Positions 7,306 through 14,250 of a stretch of 14,250 bases of DNA are shown here, one piece after another. Within the stretch, counting starts at the first letter, position 1. Each line of letters begins with the position of its first letter. Under the pieces are notes generated by a model. That model did no database searches. It saw only the letters and a list, made by a program, of their open reading frames with translations, and was not told the origin of the DNA. Position numbers and translations under genes: made by a program. Location: positions 1 to 14,250 of the forward strand of contig JAAZED010000133.1 in the NCBI GenBank assembly GCA_012512465.1, given 5' to 3'. This DNA is from Oxalobacter sp. GTDB taxonomy: Bacteria > Pseudomonadota > Gammaproteobacteria > Burkholderiales > Burkholderiaceae_D.

Positions 7306-8307
7306 ATGAATATCTTTCGCGGCCTGCCAGCAGACGCTTTTGCCCATCCCTGTGCCCTTGCCATCGGCAATTTCGATGGTGTGCACCGGGGACACAGGGC
7401 GTTGCTCGATCATGTCCGGCAGGCGGCAAAACAGCGGGGTCTGATGTCGGCCGTGCTGACATTTACCCCGCATCCCCGCCAGTACTTCGCCCTCAAAGCA
7501 GGGAAACCTGATGAAGCGCCAACGACGATTTCCTCTTTACGCAGCAAGTTAAAAGCCCTTTCTGCCGCCTGTATTGACCGCACCATTCTCCTGCGCTTTG
7601 ATGATGCGCTCGCCGGCCTGACGCCCGAAGCATTTATCGAAACCATCCTGCTCAAGGGACTGAACGTCAAATGGCTGGTGGTGGGAGAAGCCTTCCGTTT
7701 TGCCAGAAACCGGGAAGGCACAACGGAAGACCTGATCCGGGCCGGAAAAAAATACGGGTTTGAAGTCGAGGTCATGCCAACCGTAACCGACAAAAACAGC
7801 CGTATCTCCTCATCGGCGGTACGCGATGCATTGAAACATAACGACTTTACCCTGGCAGAAAAACTGCTCGGCATGCCTTATCACATCTCCGGACACGTTG
7901 TTCATGGCGACAAGCGCGGGCACAGTCTGGGATTTCCGACAGCCAATCTGCCCATGCGCCGCTTCAATCCGATTCTTTCCGGTGTCTATATCACCCGTGT
8001 GCATGGCCTGGCTGAGCATCCGCTGCCAGCAGTTTCCATGATCGGTACCCGCCCGACCGTGGATGAAACGCCGCGTATCGTGCTGGAAACCCATCTCCTG
8101 GATTATGGCGAAAACTGCTATGGCAGGCTGATCCATGTCGAATTCCTGAAAAAGCTGCGGGATAACCGGAAATTTCCGGGCCTGCCGGCGCTGATAAAAG
8201 CCATTGGCACCGACGTCAACACCGCACGGGCCTTTTTTAATGATCCCGGCAATATGGCAATGCTTTCACAAAAAAGCAAATTTGACGGCATATTCAGCGC
8301 AGAGTAG
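7306..8307 (+). CDS. ribF: Bifunctional riboflavin kinase / FAD synthetase
   Basis: The product is 333 residues, slightly above the usual 305-320. The N-terminal FAD synthetase (nucleotidyltransferase) half has [10 protein letters not shown] (residues 21-30), TPHPRQYF (54-61), [14 protein letters not shown] (125-138) and [10 protein letters not shown] (167-176). The C-terminal flavokinase half has [16 protein letters not shown] (200-215), SGVYI (225-229), GTRPTV (247-252), the ETHLLDY block containing the catalytic-type glutamate E261, and [13 protein letters not shown] (278-290). The enzyme phosphorylates riboflavin to FMN and adenylates it to FAD in the cytoplasm. The flavin-loop sequence GEAFRF replaces the more common GDDFRF. 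The last 20 or so residues form an extra tail past the kinase core. ATG 7306 lacks a clear ribosome binding site but fits the family start. It leads the ribF-ileS-lspA-coaBC-dut cluster, 41 bp before ileS. Confidence 0.96.
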   Translation: MNIFRGLPADAFAHPCALAIGNFDGVHRGHRALLDHVRQAAKQRGLMSAVLTFTPHPRQYFALKAGKPDEAPTTISSLRSKLKALSAACIDRTILLRFDDALAGLTPEAFIETILLKGLNVKWLVVGEAFRFARNREGTTEDLIRAGKKYGFEVEVMPTVTDKNSRISSSAVRDALKHNDFTLAEKLLGMPYHISGHVVHGDKRGHSLGFPTANLPMRRFNPILSGVYITRVHGLAEHPLPAVSMIGTRPTVDETPRIVLETHLLDYGENCYGRLIHVEFLKKLRDNRKFPGLPALIKAIGTDVNTARAFFNDPGNMAMLSQKSKFDGIFSAE

Positions 8308-8348
8308 TAAAATACTCAGTTCATTTGTGTTATTACCCGAACAAAAAC

Positions 8349-11264
8349 ATGTCCAATAAACCATCTGACGGCCCCAAAGGCAAAAACAAAGCCGGCAACA
8401 AACCGGAAAAAGACTATACGGTCAACATGCCGGATACCCTCTTCCCCATGCGGGGTGATCTCGCCAAACGCGAACCGCTGTGGGTAAAAGAATGGCAGGA
8501 AAAGAAAATTTATGAGCGAATCCGGAAGGCCGCCAAAGGCCGTCCCACATTCATCCTGCATGATGGCCCGCCGTATGCCAATGGTGATATTCATATTGGC
8601 CATGCCGTCAACAAGATTTTAAAGGATATTGTGATCAAAACTCGCGGGCTTGCGGGGTTTGACGCCCCTTATGTGCCCGGCTGGGACTGCCACGGCATGC
8701 CGATTGAAATCCAGATCGAAAAGGAATATGGCAAAAACCTGCCCACGGAAACCGTCCAGTCAAAAGCAAGGGCTTATGCCAGTGAACAGGTAGAACGCCA
8801 GAAAAAGGACTTCATCCGCCTCGGTGTACTGGGGGAATGGGACAACCCTTACCTGACCATGAATTACCGCACTGAAGCCAATGAATTGCGGGCTTTGGGC
8901 AAACTGCTTGAAAAAGGCTATGTGTACCGCGGACTCAAACCGGTCAACTGGTGTTTTGACTGCGGCTCCGCGCTGGCGGAAGCCGAAGTGGAATACCAGG
9001 ACAAGCGTGACCCGGAAGTCTATGTCGGTTTTGAATTTGGCGAGCCGGAAAAAATTGCCGCTGCCTTTGGCCTTGATAAGCTGCCAACGGAAAAAGGCCA
9101 TATCGTCATCTGGACAACAACCCCCTGGACCATCCCGTCAAACCAGGCATTAAACATCCACCCGGAATTTGACTATGCCCTGATCGAAACAGAAAAAGGG
9201 CTCTTCATCCTGGCCGATGAGCGCGCCAGGGTTCCTGCAGCAGATGAGCCCAGCAAAACCTGGCTCCAGAAACTTTTTGGTGTTGAAACATGGAAAACGC
9301 TGGCAAAAGTCAAAGGTGCCGCGCTGGAAAATATCCGCTTCAGGCACCCGCTCTATTATATGCACGAAGGTTACCGCCGTTATTCTCCGGTCTATACGGA
9401 AGAATACGTCACGCTGGATACCGGTACCGGTATTGTTCACTCCGCCCCGGCTTATGGTGTGGATGACTTTCTTTCCTGTAAAGCCCACGGCATGACTGAT
9501 GACGAGGTCTTGAATCCCGTCATGGGCGATGGCCACTACGCCTCCACCCTGCCGCTTTTCGGCGGCATGACGATCTGGGATGCCTCCCGTGTCATCTGTG
9601 ACACCCTGCGTGAAGCTGGCACGCTCTTTTACCTGGACATGATGTCGCACAGTTATATGCACTGCTGGCGGCACAAGAGCCCGATCGTGTATCGGGCAAC
9701 ATCCCAATGGTTTGCCACCATGGATGGCAAACCAAAGGATGGCGGCCCCTCCCTGCGTGAAACCGCACTCAAGGGGGTCGAAGCAACAACGTTCTATCCG
9801 GCCTGGGGCAAGGCGCGCCTGCACGGCATGATCGAAAACCGCCCTGACTGGACCCTTTCACGCCAGCGTCAGTGGGGTGTTCCCATGGCGTTTTTCATCC
9901 ACAGGGAAACCGGCGAACTGCACCCCAGAACCCCGGAACTGCTGGAAGAAATTGCCAGACTGATCGAAAAAGAAGGGATTGAAGCCTGGCAGAAAATCAC
10001 GCCATACGATCTGCTCGGCGAAGAAGCCGCCATGTATGAGAAAAACCGTGACACGCTTGATGTCTGGTTTGACTCCGGCATCACGCATTCCACCGTCATG
10101 CGCGGCTCCCATGCGGCTGAGCTGAGATATCCTGCCGATCTTTACCTGGAAGGCTCGGATCAGCACCGCGGATGGTTCCATTCATCGCTTTTGACCGGCT
10201 CCATGCTGGATGGGCGGGCCCCTTACAAAATGCTCCTGACACATGGCTTTGTCGTTGACGGACTGGGCAAGAAGATGTCCAAGTCGCTGGGCAATGTGAT
10301 CGCGCCACAGAAAGTGTTTGAGACGCTGGGTGCCGATATCCTGCGCCTGTGGGTCGCCTCTACGGATTATTCGGGTGAGTTGTCCATCTCTGACGAAATC
10401 CTGAAACGCGTCACCGAATCCTACCGCAGGATTCGCAATACCCTTCGCTTTCTGCTCGCCAACACCGCTGACTTTGACCCGCAAAAGGATGCGGTGCCGA
10501 TTGATGAACTGCTGGAAATCGACCGGTATGCGATCGCCTCCATGCATGCGCTGCAACAGGAAATCATGGCGCATTATGACGAATTTGAATTCCATCCTGT
10601 CATATCCAAATTCCAGACCTATTGCTCCGAAGAGCTCGGCAGCCTGTATCTGGATATCCTGAAAGACCGTTTGTATACAGCGGGTGAGGTGTCAAAAGCC
10701 AGGCGTTCAGCCCAGACAGCACTGTGGCATATTACCCATGCCATTTTGCGGCTGATTTCACCGATCCTTTCTTTCACGATGGAGGAAGCCTGGTCGGTGT
10801 TTGCCAGCCAGGCAGAATATGCCGGCAGCGATGAAACCGTCTTTACCCAGACAGCGTACGAGCTACCCGAGATCAGGGATGGAGAAGCCCTGCTGGCAAA
10901 ATTTGCGCGACTCAAGGAAATCCGCTCCGAGATTACCAAAGAACTGGAAGCCGTCCGCATGTCCGGTGCCATCGGCTCATCCCTGCAGGCCGAAATTGAA
11001 ATCCGGGCCAGCGGTGAAAAACTGGAACTCTTAAAGAGCCTGCATGATGATCTCAAGTTTATTTTTATTACCTCCCGGGCGGATGTGATCGAAGTCAGCA
11101 CCCCTGAAGCCGAATCGATTACTGTAAAACCATCGCCGTTTGAGAAGTGTGACCGCTGCTGGCACCATCGTCAGGATGTGGGGGCGGATTCGAAGCATCC
11201 CCATCTGTGCGCACGCTGCATCTCCAATCTTTACGGCAGTGGAGAAGACCGGGAATTTGCATAA
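8349..11264 (+). CDS. ileS: Isoleucyl-tRNA synthetase (class I)
   Basis: The product is 971 residues from ATG 8349. The HIGH signature is at 82-85 within [15 protein letters not shown], and KMSKS is at 642-646 ([12 protein letters not shown]). The inserted editing domain shows [11 protein letters not shown] (from 255) and [15 protein letters not shown] (359-373), whose acidic residues include the conserved editing aspartate. The C-terminus has a zinc-finger pattern C934-x2-C937-x16-C954-x2-C957, typical of bacterial IleS. It charges tRNA-Ile and hydrolyses misformed Val-tRNA. The first 23 or so residues are a lysine- and glycine-rich tail before the conserved region. A TTG eight codons upstream (8325) is in frame but less likely than the ATG; neither has a convincing ribosome binding site. 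It is about 33 residues longer than the E. coli enzyme, partly through this tail and the editing domain. Confidence 0.97.
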   Translation: MSNKPSDGPKGKNKAGNKPEKDYTVNMPDTLFPMRGDLAKREPLWVKEWQEKKIYERIRKAAKGRPTFILHDGPPYANGDIHIGHAVNKILKDIVIKTRGLAGFDAPYVPGWDCHGMPIEIQIEKEYGKNLPTETVQSKARAYASEQVERQKKDFIRLGVLGEWDNPYLTMNYRTEANELRALGKLLEKGYVYRGLKPVNWCFDCGSALAEAEVEYQDKRDPEVYVGFEFGEPEKIAAAFGLDKLPTEKGHIVIWTTTPWTIPSNQALNIHPEFDYALIETEKGLFILADERARVPAADEPSKTWLQKLFGVETWKTLAKVKGAALENIRFRHPLYYMHEGYRRYSPVYTEEYVTLDTGTGIVHSAPAYGVDDFLSCKAHGMTDDEVLNPVMGDGHYASTLPLFGGMTIWDASRVICDTLREAGTLFYLDMMSHSYMHCWRHKSPIVYRATSQWFATMDGKPKDGGPSLRETALKGVEATTFYPAWGKARLHGMIENRPDWTLSRQRQWGVPMAFFIHRETGELHPRTPELLEEIARLIEKEGIEAWQKITPYDLLGEEAAMYEKNRDTLDVWFDSGITHSTVMRGSHAAELRYPADLYLEGSDQHRGWFHSSLLTGSMLDGRAPYKMLLTHGFVVDGLGKKMSKSLGNVIAPQKVFETLGADILRLWVASTDYSGELSISDEILKRVTESYRRIRNTLRFLLANTADFDPQKDAVPIDELLEIDRYAIASMHALQQEIMAHYDEFEFHPVISKFQTYCSEELGSLYLDILKDRLYTAGEVSKARRSAQTALWHITHAILRLISPILSFTMEEAWSVFASQAEYAGSDETVFTQTAYELPEIRDGEALLAKFARLKEIRSEITKELEAVRMSGAIGSSLQAEIEIRASGEKLELLKSLHDDLKFIFITSRADVIEVSTPEAESITVKPSPFEKCDRCWHHRQDVGADSKHPHLCARCISNLYGSGEDREFA

Positions 11265-11322
11265 TACAGGCCAAGGCGTCATTATTTCAGTTTTGGCAAT
11301 ATCAGGGAAAGACCAACAGGGC

Positions 11323-11826
11323 ATGGGATCAGGAAACTATACGTTCAGAAGCAGGCCCCGCATGATGCCATGGCTGCTCATTGCGGCAGTCGTCGTCATC
11401 GCGGATCAACTGACCAAACTCTGGATGGTAAAGCTGCTCCAGGGAGTGCAGGTCATCAGGCTGACCGCATTTCTCAATCTGGTACTGGCCTACAACAAGG
11501 GCGCCGCTTTCAGTTTTTTGGCCTCGGCATCAGGCTGGCAGCGTTATTTTTTTACAGGCGTAAGCATCATTGCCATTGTCTTTATCCTGTACTTCATGCG
11601 TAAAAATGCCGGACAAAAACTGTTTTGCTGGGCATTTGCCCTGATTTTAGGCGGCGCCATCGGCAATCTGATTGACCGGCTCCTTTATGGCCAGGTCACG
11701 GATTTCATTGATTTTTATATCGGCACATGGCACTGGCCGGCTTTCAACATAGCCGACAGTGCCATTACCATTGGCGCCGTGTTATTTATACTTGACGAGC
11801 TCAGACGTGTGAACAGGAGCAAATAA
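11323..11826 (+). CDS. lspA: Lipoprotein signal peptidase (signal peptidase II)
   Basis: The product is 167 residues from ATG 11323, close to the family norm of about 160-170. Four membrane helices are apparent: about 16-33, 60-68 extending into the next loop, 76-92 and 100-118, with a further hydrophobic C-terminal stretch at 142-158. Conserved blocks are DQLTK (28-32), [10 protein letters not shown] (57-66), [10 protein letters not shown] (110-119), VTDFIDFY (125-132) and [11 protein letters not shown] (141-151). D127 and D145 are the expected catalytic aspartates, with the same 18-residue spacing as D123/D141 of the E. coli enzyme. It cleaves prolipoprotein signal peptides in the inner membrane after lipid attachment. 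The start is not certain: ATG 11362 or 11365 with a weak AGG upstream would give a protein about 13-14 residues shorter. It lies 58 bp after ileS, the common arrangement in proteobacteria. Confidence 0.95.
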   Translation: MGSGNYTFRSRPRMMPWLLIAAVVVIADQLTKLWMVKLLQGVQVIRLTAFLNLVLAYNKGAAFSFLASASGWQRYFFTGVSIIAIVFILYFMRKNAGQKLFCWAFALILGGAIGNLIDRLLYGQVTDFIDFYIGTWHWPAFNIADSAITIGAVLFILDELRRVNRSK

Positions 11827-11858
11827 CCGATGACATCATCAAATCCCCTTAATCCGTC

Positions 11859-11866
11859 AGGAGGTG
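11859..11866 (+). promoter_or_regulatory. Strong ribosome binding site that decides the coaBC start
   Basis: AGGAGGTG is fully complementary to the 3' end of 16S rRNA and sits just before ATG 11869. This favours that codon over the in-frame ATG 11830, which has AGGAG at 11815-11819 inside the end of lspA at a longer distance. Confidence 0.7.
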
Positions 11867-11868
11867 GT

Positions 11869-13059
11869 ATGCAACTCTCCGGTAAAAAAATTGTTCTGGG
11901 ACTGACCGGCGGTATCGCCTGTTACAAATCCGCTGAATTTGCCCGTGCCCTCATCCGCGACGGGGCATCAGTGCAGGTGGTCATGACGGATGGTGCGACG
12001 CGCTTCATCACCCCCCTGACCATGCAGTCCCTCACAGGATATCCTGTCCATACCAGCCAGTGGGAAGCGCCACCGGCAAACATGATTCCGCATATTGACC
12101 TTACCCGGCGGGGAGCTGACGCCATTGTCATTGCGCCCTGTACGGCCAATTTCATGGCCAAGCTGGCCAATGGCATTGCGGACGATCTGCTGTCGTCCAT
12201 GTGCCTGGCACGCCAGTCCCATGTGCCGTTCATGGTGGCTCCCGCCATGAATGTCGAGATGTGGCAAAACACGGCAACCCAGCGGAATGTGGCACAACTC
12301 AAGGCAGATGGCGTCGGCATACTGGGACCGGCAGCCGGTTATCAGGCTTGCGGTGATACCGGTATGGGACGGATGCTGGAACCGCACGAACTGCTGGAAG
12401 AAGTGATTGCTGCCTTCCAGCCCAAGGCCCTGGCAGGAAAACGCGTGCTGATTACGGCCGGACCGACGTTTGAGCCGATTGACCCGGTTCGCGGCATCAC
12501 CAACCGCTCATCCGGCAAGATGGGCTATGCGGTAGCGCGCGCCGCCCGGGAAGCCGGCGCTGAAGTCCACCTGGTTTCCGGCCCGACAGCACTTGCCACG
12601 CCTTATGGCGTCATGCGCCACGATGTCACGACGGCTGTCCAGATGCATGAAATGGTCATGTCACTGGTAAGCGGGCAGGATATCTTCATCGCTGTTGCCG
12701 CTGTGGCCGACTGGCGTGTGGCCAATGCCAGCAACCAGAAACTCAAGAAAGACGGCAGCGGTATGCCTGTGCTGGAATTTGATGAAAATCCGGATATTTT
12801 AGCGTCTGTTGCCCAGCTTGATCATCCTCCCTACTGTGTCGGCTTTGCCGCTGAATCGGAAAACCTGCTCCAGTATGGTGAGGAAAAACGCTTGCGCAAG
12901 GAAATCCCGCTTCTGGTCGGCAATATCGGACATGAGACCTTTGGCCTTGATGAAAACGAACTGGTCCTTTTTGATGAAAAAGGCAATACCCGCCTGCCGC
13001 GGGCCGACAAGCAGGCCCTGGCGCGAGAACTGATCCAGGCAATCGCCAAACGGATCTGA
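11869..13059 (+). CDS. coaBC: Bifunctional phosphopantothenoylcysteine decarboxylase / phosphopantothenate-cysteine ligase
   Basis: The product is 396 residues, normal for CoaBC. The N-terminal CoaC half is an FMN-dependent decarboxylase with [10 protein letters not shown] (11-20), H75 in HIDL, PAMN (125-128) and [10 protein letters not shown] (160-169) carrying the catalytic cysteine C161. The C-terminal CoaB half has [19 protein letters not shown] (194-212), SSGKMG (214-219), AVADWR (278-283) and KLKK (291-294), the expected nucleotide-binding and catalytic lysine region, plus GFAAES (325-330). The enzyme joins cysteine to 4'-phosphopantothenate and decarboxylates the product, two steps of CoA synthesis. 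I chose ATG 11869 because of the perfect upstream ribosome binding site and the family-typical N-terminus. ATG 11830, three bases after the lspA stop, would add 13 residues that lack family similarity. dut follows after 11 bp. Confidence 0.96.
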   Translation: MQLSGKKIVLGLTGGIACYKSAEFARALIRDGASVQVVMTDGATRFITPLTMQSLTGYPVHTSQWEAPPANMIPHIDLTRRGADAIVIAPCTANFMAKLANGIADDLLSSMCLARQSHVPFMVAPAMNVEMWQNTATQRNVAQLKADGVGILGPAAGYQACGDTGMGRMLEPHELLEEVIAAFQPKALAGKRVLITAGPTFEPIDPVRGITNRSSGKMGYAVARAAREAGAEVHLVSGPTALATPYGVMRHDVTTAVQMHEMVMSLVSGQDIFIAVAAVADWRVANASNQKLKKDGSGMPVLEFDENPDILASVAQLDHPPYCVGFAAESENLLQYGEEKRLRKEIPLLVGNIGHETFGLDENELVLFDEKGNTRLPRADKQALARELIQAIAKRI

Positions 13060-13070
13060 AACCGTATCCC

Positions 13071-13520
13071 ATGAAAACCATTGATCTCAACATTGTAGAT
13101 GCCCGCATGAAAGAACACCTGCCGGCCTATGCAACCGCCGGCAGTGCAGGGCTGGATCTGCGTGCATGCCTGGATGAGCCGCTTGTTTTTGAACCGGGAG
13201 ACACGCATCTGGTTCCGACCGGGCTTGCCATCCATATTGCGGACCCCGGCTATGCCGCGGTTATCCTGCCGCGTAGCGGCATGGGCCACAAGCATGGTAT
13301 GGTACTTGGCAATCTGGTTGGTCTGATCGATTCCGACTACCAGGGACAACTCATGGTTTCCGCGTGGAACCGGGGCCGGGAAACTTATACCTTGAATCCG
13401 ATGGAAAGGCTGGCACAGCTTGTTATCGTGCCGGTGCTCCAGGTCGCATTCAATGTGGTTGATGAATTTGGAGAAAGCCAGCGAAAAGACGGTGGCTTTG
13501 GCAGTACGGGAATAAAATAA
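13071..13520 (+). CDS. dut: Deoxyuridine 5'-triphosphate nucleotidohydrolase (trimeric dUTPase)
   Basis: The product is 149 residues, the usual length for a homotrimeric dUTPase. All five family motifs are present in order: AGLDLRA (26-32), [10 protein letters not shown] (67-76), [15 protein letters not shown] (80-94) with the catalytic aspartate D88 in the DSD stretch, [10 protein letters not shown] (113-122), and [10 protein letters not shown] (138-147) at the C-terminal arm. It hydrolyses dUTP to dUMP and pyrophosphate, keeping uracil out of DNA and feeding dTMP synthesis. Motif 5 reads RKDGGFG where RG-GGFG is more common, a mild variation. It is the last gene of the ribF-led cluster. No terminator is evident before the palindromic element that begins one base after its stop. 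Confidence 0.97.
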   Translation: MKTIDLNIVDARMKEHLPAYATAGSAGLDLRACLDEPLVFEPGDTHLVPTGLAIHIADPGYAAVILPRSGMGHKHGMVLGNLVGLIDSDYQGQLMVSAWNRGRETYTLNPMERLAQLVIVPVLQVAFNVVDEFGESQRKDGGFGSTGIK

Positions 13521-13521
13521 A

Positions 13522-13664
13522 GGAAACGCTGATTACATGATTTTGGGAGATGAGGTGCAAGGCGCACGGAGCGAAGCAACCAGGACATATCTTAAGATAG
13601 GCGAAGGTTGCGAGCACCGCGTAACGCAGCAATTCGCTCTCAAAGCCTTTTAATCAGCGTTTCC
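13522..13664. mobile_element. 143-bp palindromic element with 14-bp perfect terminal inverted repeats (MITE-like)
   Basis: GGAAACGCTGATTA at 13522-13535 is repeated inverted and perfectly at 13651-13664. The 12-base palindrome TATCTTAAGATA (13588-13599) sits at the exact centre. Folding the two halves of about 77 bases on each other gives many further matches, including GGTGC with GCACC and GCAACC with GGTTGC. The element therefore looks like one long imperfect hairpin. It encodes no protein. Size, terminal repeats and lack of genes fit a miniature inverted-repeat transposable element or related non-autonomous repeat. The flanks are A-rich (AAA on both sides), so a short target duplication such as AAA cannot be told from the background. 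I do not recognise the parent transposase family. Confidence 0.75.
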
Positions 13665-13684
13665 AAAAAAATCAGGCTATCACT

Positions 13685-14250
13685 ATGACACATGTATTCT
13701 TTTCTTTTCCCCGTTTATTGACGGCGTTTCACCACAAGGCAGGACGGATTGCAGCACTCTTTGCCGTTTTCCTCCTGGCGGCCTGTGCGGGCGCCCCGTC
13801 GCTGGATCAGCCGGAGAATTACAGCCAGTTGCCCAAGGATGACAAACTCCGCCATATCGTCGATATGCAGGATCGCCTTGACCGGGTTTCCGGCACGCTC
13901 CAGATAGGCAATGCAGACCTCTGCCGCAACCAGGTGCGCAACCTGCTTGGATTTGCCGCAACGAACAAATACTCCTACTCTTCCGGCATGACATCAACCG
14001 CATCCCAGGTATTCGGGATGGATGAAAGACTGCAGGTGACCAATGTCATCCCGGGAGGCGGCGCACAGAGGGCCGGACTGGAACGTGGCGATATCCTCCT
14101 GACAATTGAAGGCAAACCGGTGCCGCAAGGACCGACAGCCGAAACGGAAACGGTGAAACTGCTTTCCCCGATTGTCTCGAAAAATTCATCCGTCAAAATG
14201 AGAATCGACCGCAACGGCACGTCTTATGACCTGGTTGTACCGCTGACGCG
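13685..14250 (+). CDS. Lipoprotein with PDZ domain, probably the N-terminal part of an M48-type metallopeptidase (cut by window end)
   Basis: A frame from ATG 13685 stays open to the window end: 188 codons plus two bases, so the C-terminus is missing. It starts with a lipoprotein signal peptide: basic residues, a hydrophobic stretch RIAALFAVFLLAAC, and a lipobox LAAC with the lipidated cysteine at 34. After a spacer, residues about 100-187 form a PDZ-like domain: LQVTNVIPGGGAQRAGLERGDILLTIEGKPVP, then VKMRIDRNGTSYDLVVPLT. PDZ domains bind C-terminal or unfolded peptides. Lipoproteins of this build in betaproteobacteria often continue into a zinc peptidase M48 domain, but no HExxH is in view, so that part is inference. 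LspA encoded upstream would process its signal peptide. AGG at 13674-13676 is a weak ribosome binding site. The upstream promoter region is largely occupied by the palindromic element. Confidence 0.8.
   Translation, partial: MTHVFFSFPRLLTAFHHKAGRIAALFAVFLLAACAGAPSLDQPENYSQLPKDDKLRHIVDMQDRLDRVSGTLQIGNADLCRNQVRNLLGFAATNKYSYSSGMTSTASQVFGMDERLQVTNVIPGGGAQRAGLERGDILLTIEGKPVPQGPTAETETVKLLSPIVSKNSSVKMRIDRNGTSYDLVVPLT

Noticed and set aside
8302..8317. Small inverted repeat GAGTA-N6-TACTC between ribF and ileS
   Set aside because: The stem is only 5 bp and AT-rich with no T-run; too weak to call a terminator or attenuator inside an operon.
9150..9824. A 224-codon open frame on the - strand within ileS
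   Set aside because: It is antisense to the conserved editing and catalytic domains of IleS and has no domain of its own.
1..14250. CRISPR arrays, tRNA or rRNA genes, prophage, toxin-antitoxin or defence genes
   Set aside because: I saw no regularly spaced repeats, no tRNA-like or rRNA sequence and no phage, nuclease or toxin motifs; apart from the 143-bp element the window is ordinary chromosome.

Overview
The window looks like ordinary chromosome from a betaproteobacterium. Burkholderiales, and within it Oxalobacteraceae (an Oxalobacter-like organism), is my best guess. This rests on the ribF-ileS-lspA-coaBC-dut gene order, the Gram-negative lipoprotein and periplasmic machinery, and the general look of the proteins. 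No 16S or other marker is present, so the placement is inference.

Layout. (1) 1-1221, +: the 3' part of a GltD-like FAD/NAD(P)H oxidoreductase fused to a two-cluster ferredoxin module and a further cysteine-rich tail. It converges on mobB (1233-1754, -), a molybdenum-cofactor gene. The pair suggests a molybdoenzyme, perhaps a formate dehydrogenase, whose catalytic subunit would lie outside the window. The transcription terminator of the oxidoreductase lies inside the 3' end of mobB. (2) 1755-2033: a 279-bp AT-rich divergent spacer with a candidate promoter and a possible 13-codon leader ORF. (3) 2034-5327, +: a large membrane c-di-GMP protein with a periplasmic sensor of about 500 residues, then HAMP, coiled coil, GGDEF and EAL. 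(4) 5365-7134, -: a family 5 periplasmic solute-binding protein with no transporter partners nearby. (5) 7135-7305: a 171-bp divergent spacer with a perfect -10 hexamer inside an inverted repeat. (6) 7306-13520, +: a compact housekeeping cluster, ribF, ileS, lspA, coaBC, dut, with gaps of 11-58 bp, probably one operon. It covers FMN/FAD synthesis, isoleucyl-tRNA charging, lipoprotein signal peptide cleavage, CoA synthesis and dUTP removal. (7) 13522-13664: a 143-bp element with perfect 14-bp terminal inverted repeats and a nearly palindromic body, one base after the dut stop; probably a MITE or similar non-autonomous element. (8) 13685 to the window end, +: the start of a lipoprotein gene with a PDZ domain.

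Most of the window is conserved housekeeping or common signalling genes, and I do not see a clear new multi-gene system. The items most worth a second look are the palindromic element after dut, the sensor half and altered EAL loop of the c-di-GMP protein, the possible coupled leader ORF in front of it, and the oxidoreductase-ferredoxin fusion beside mobB.
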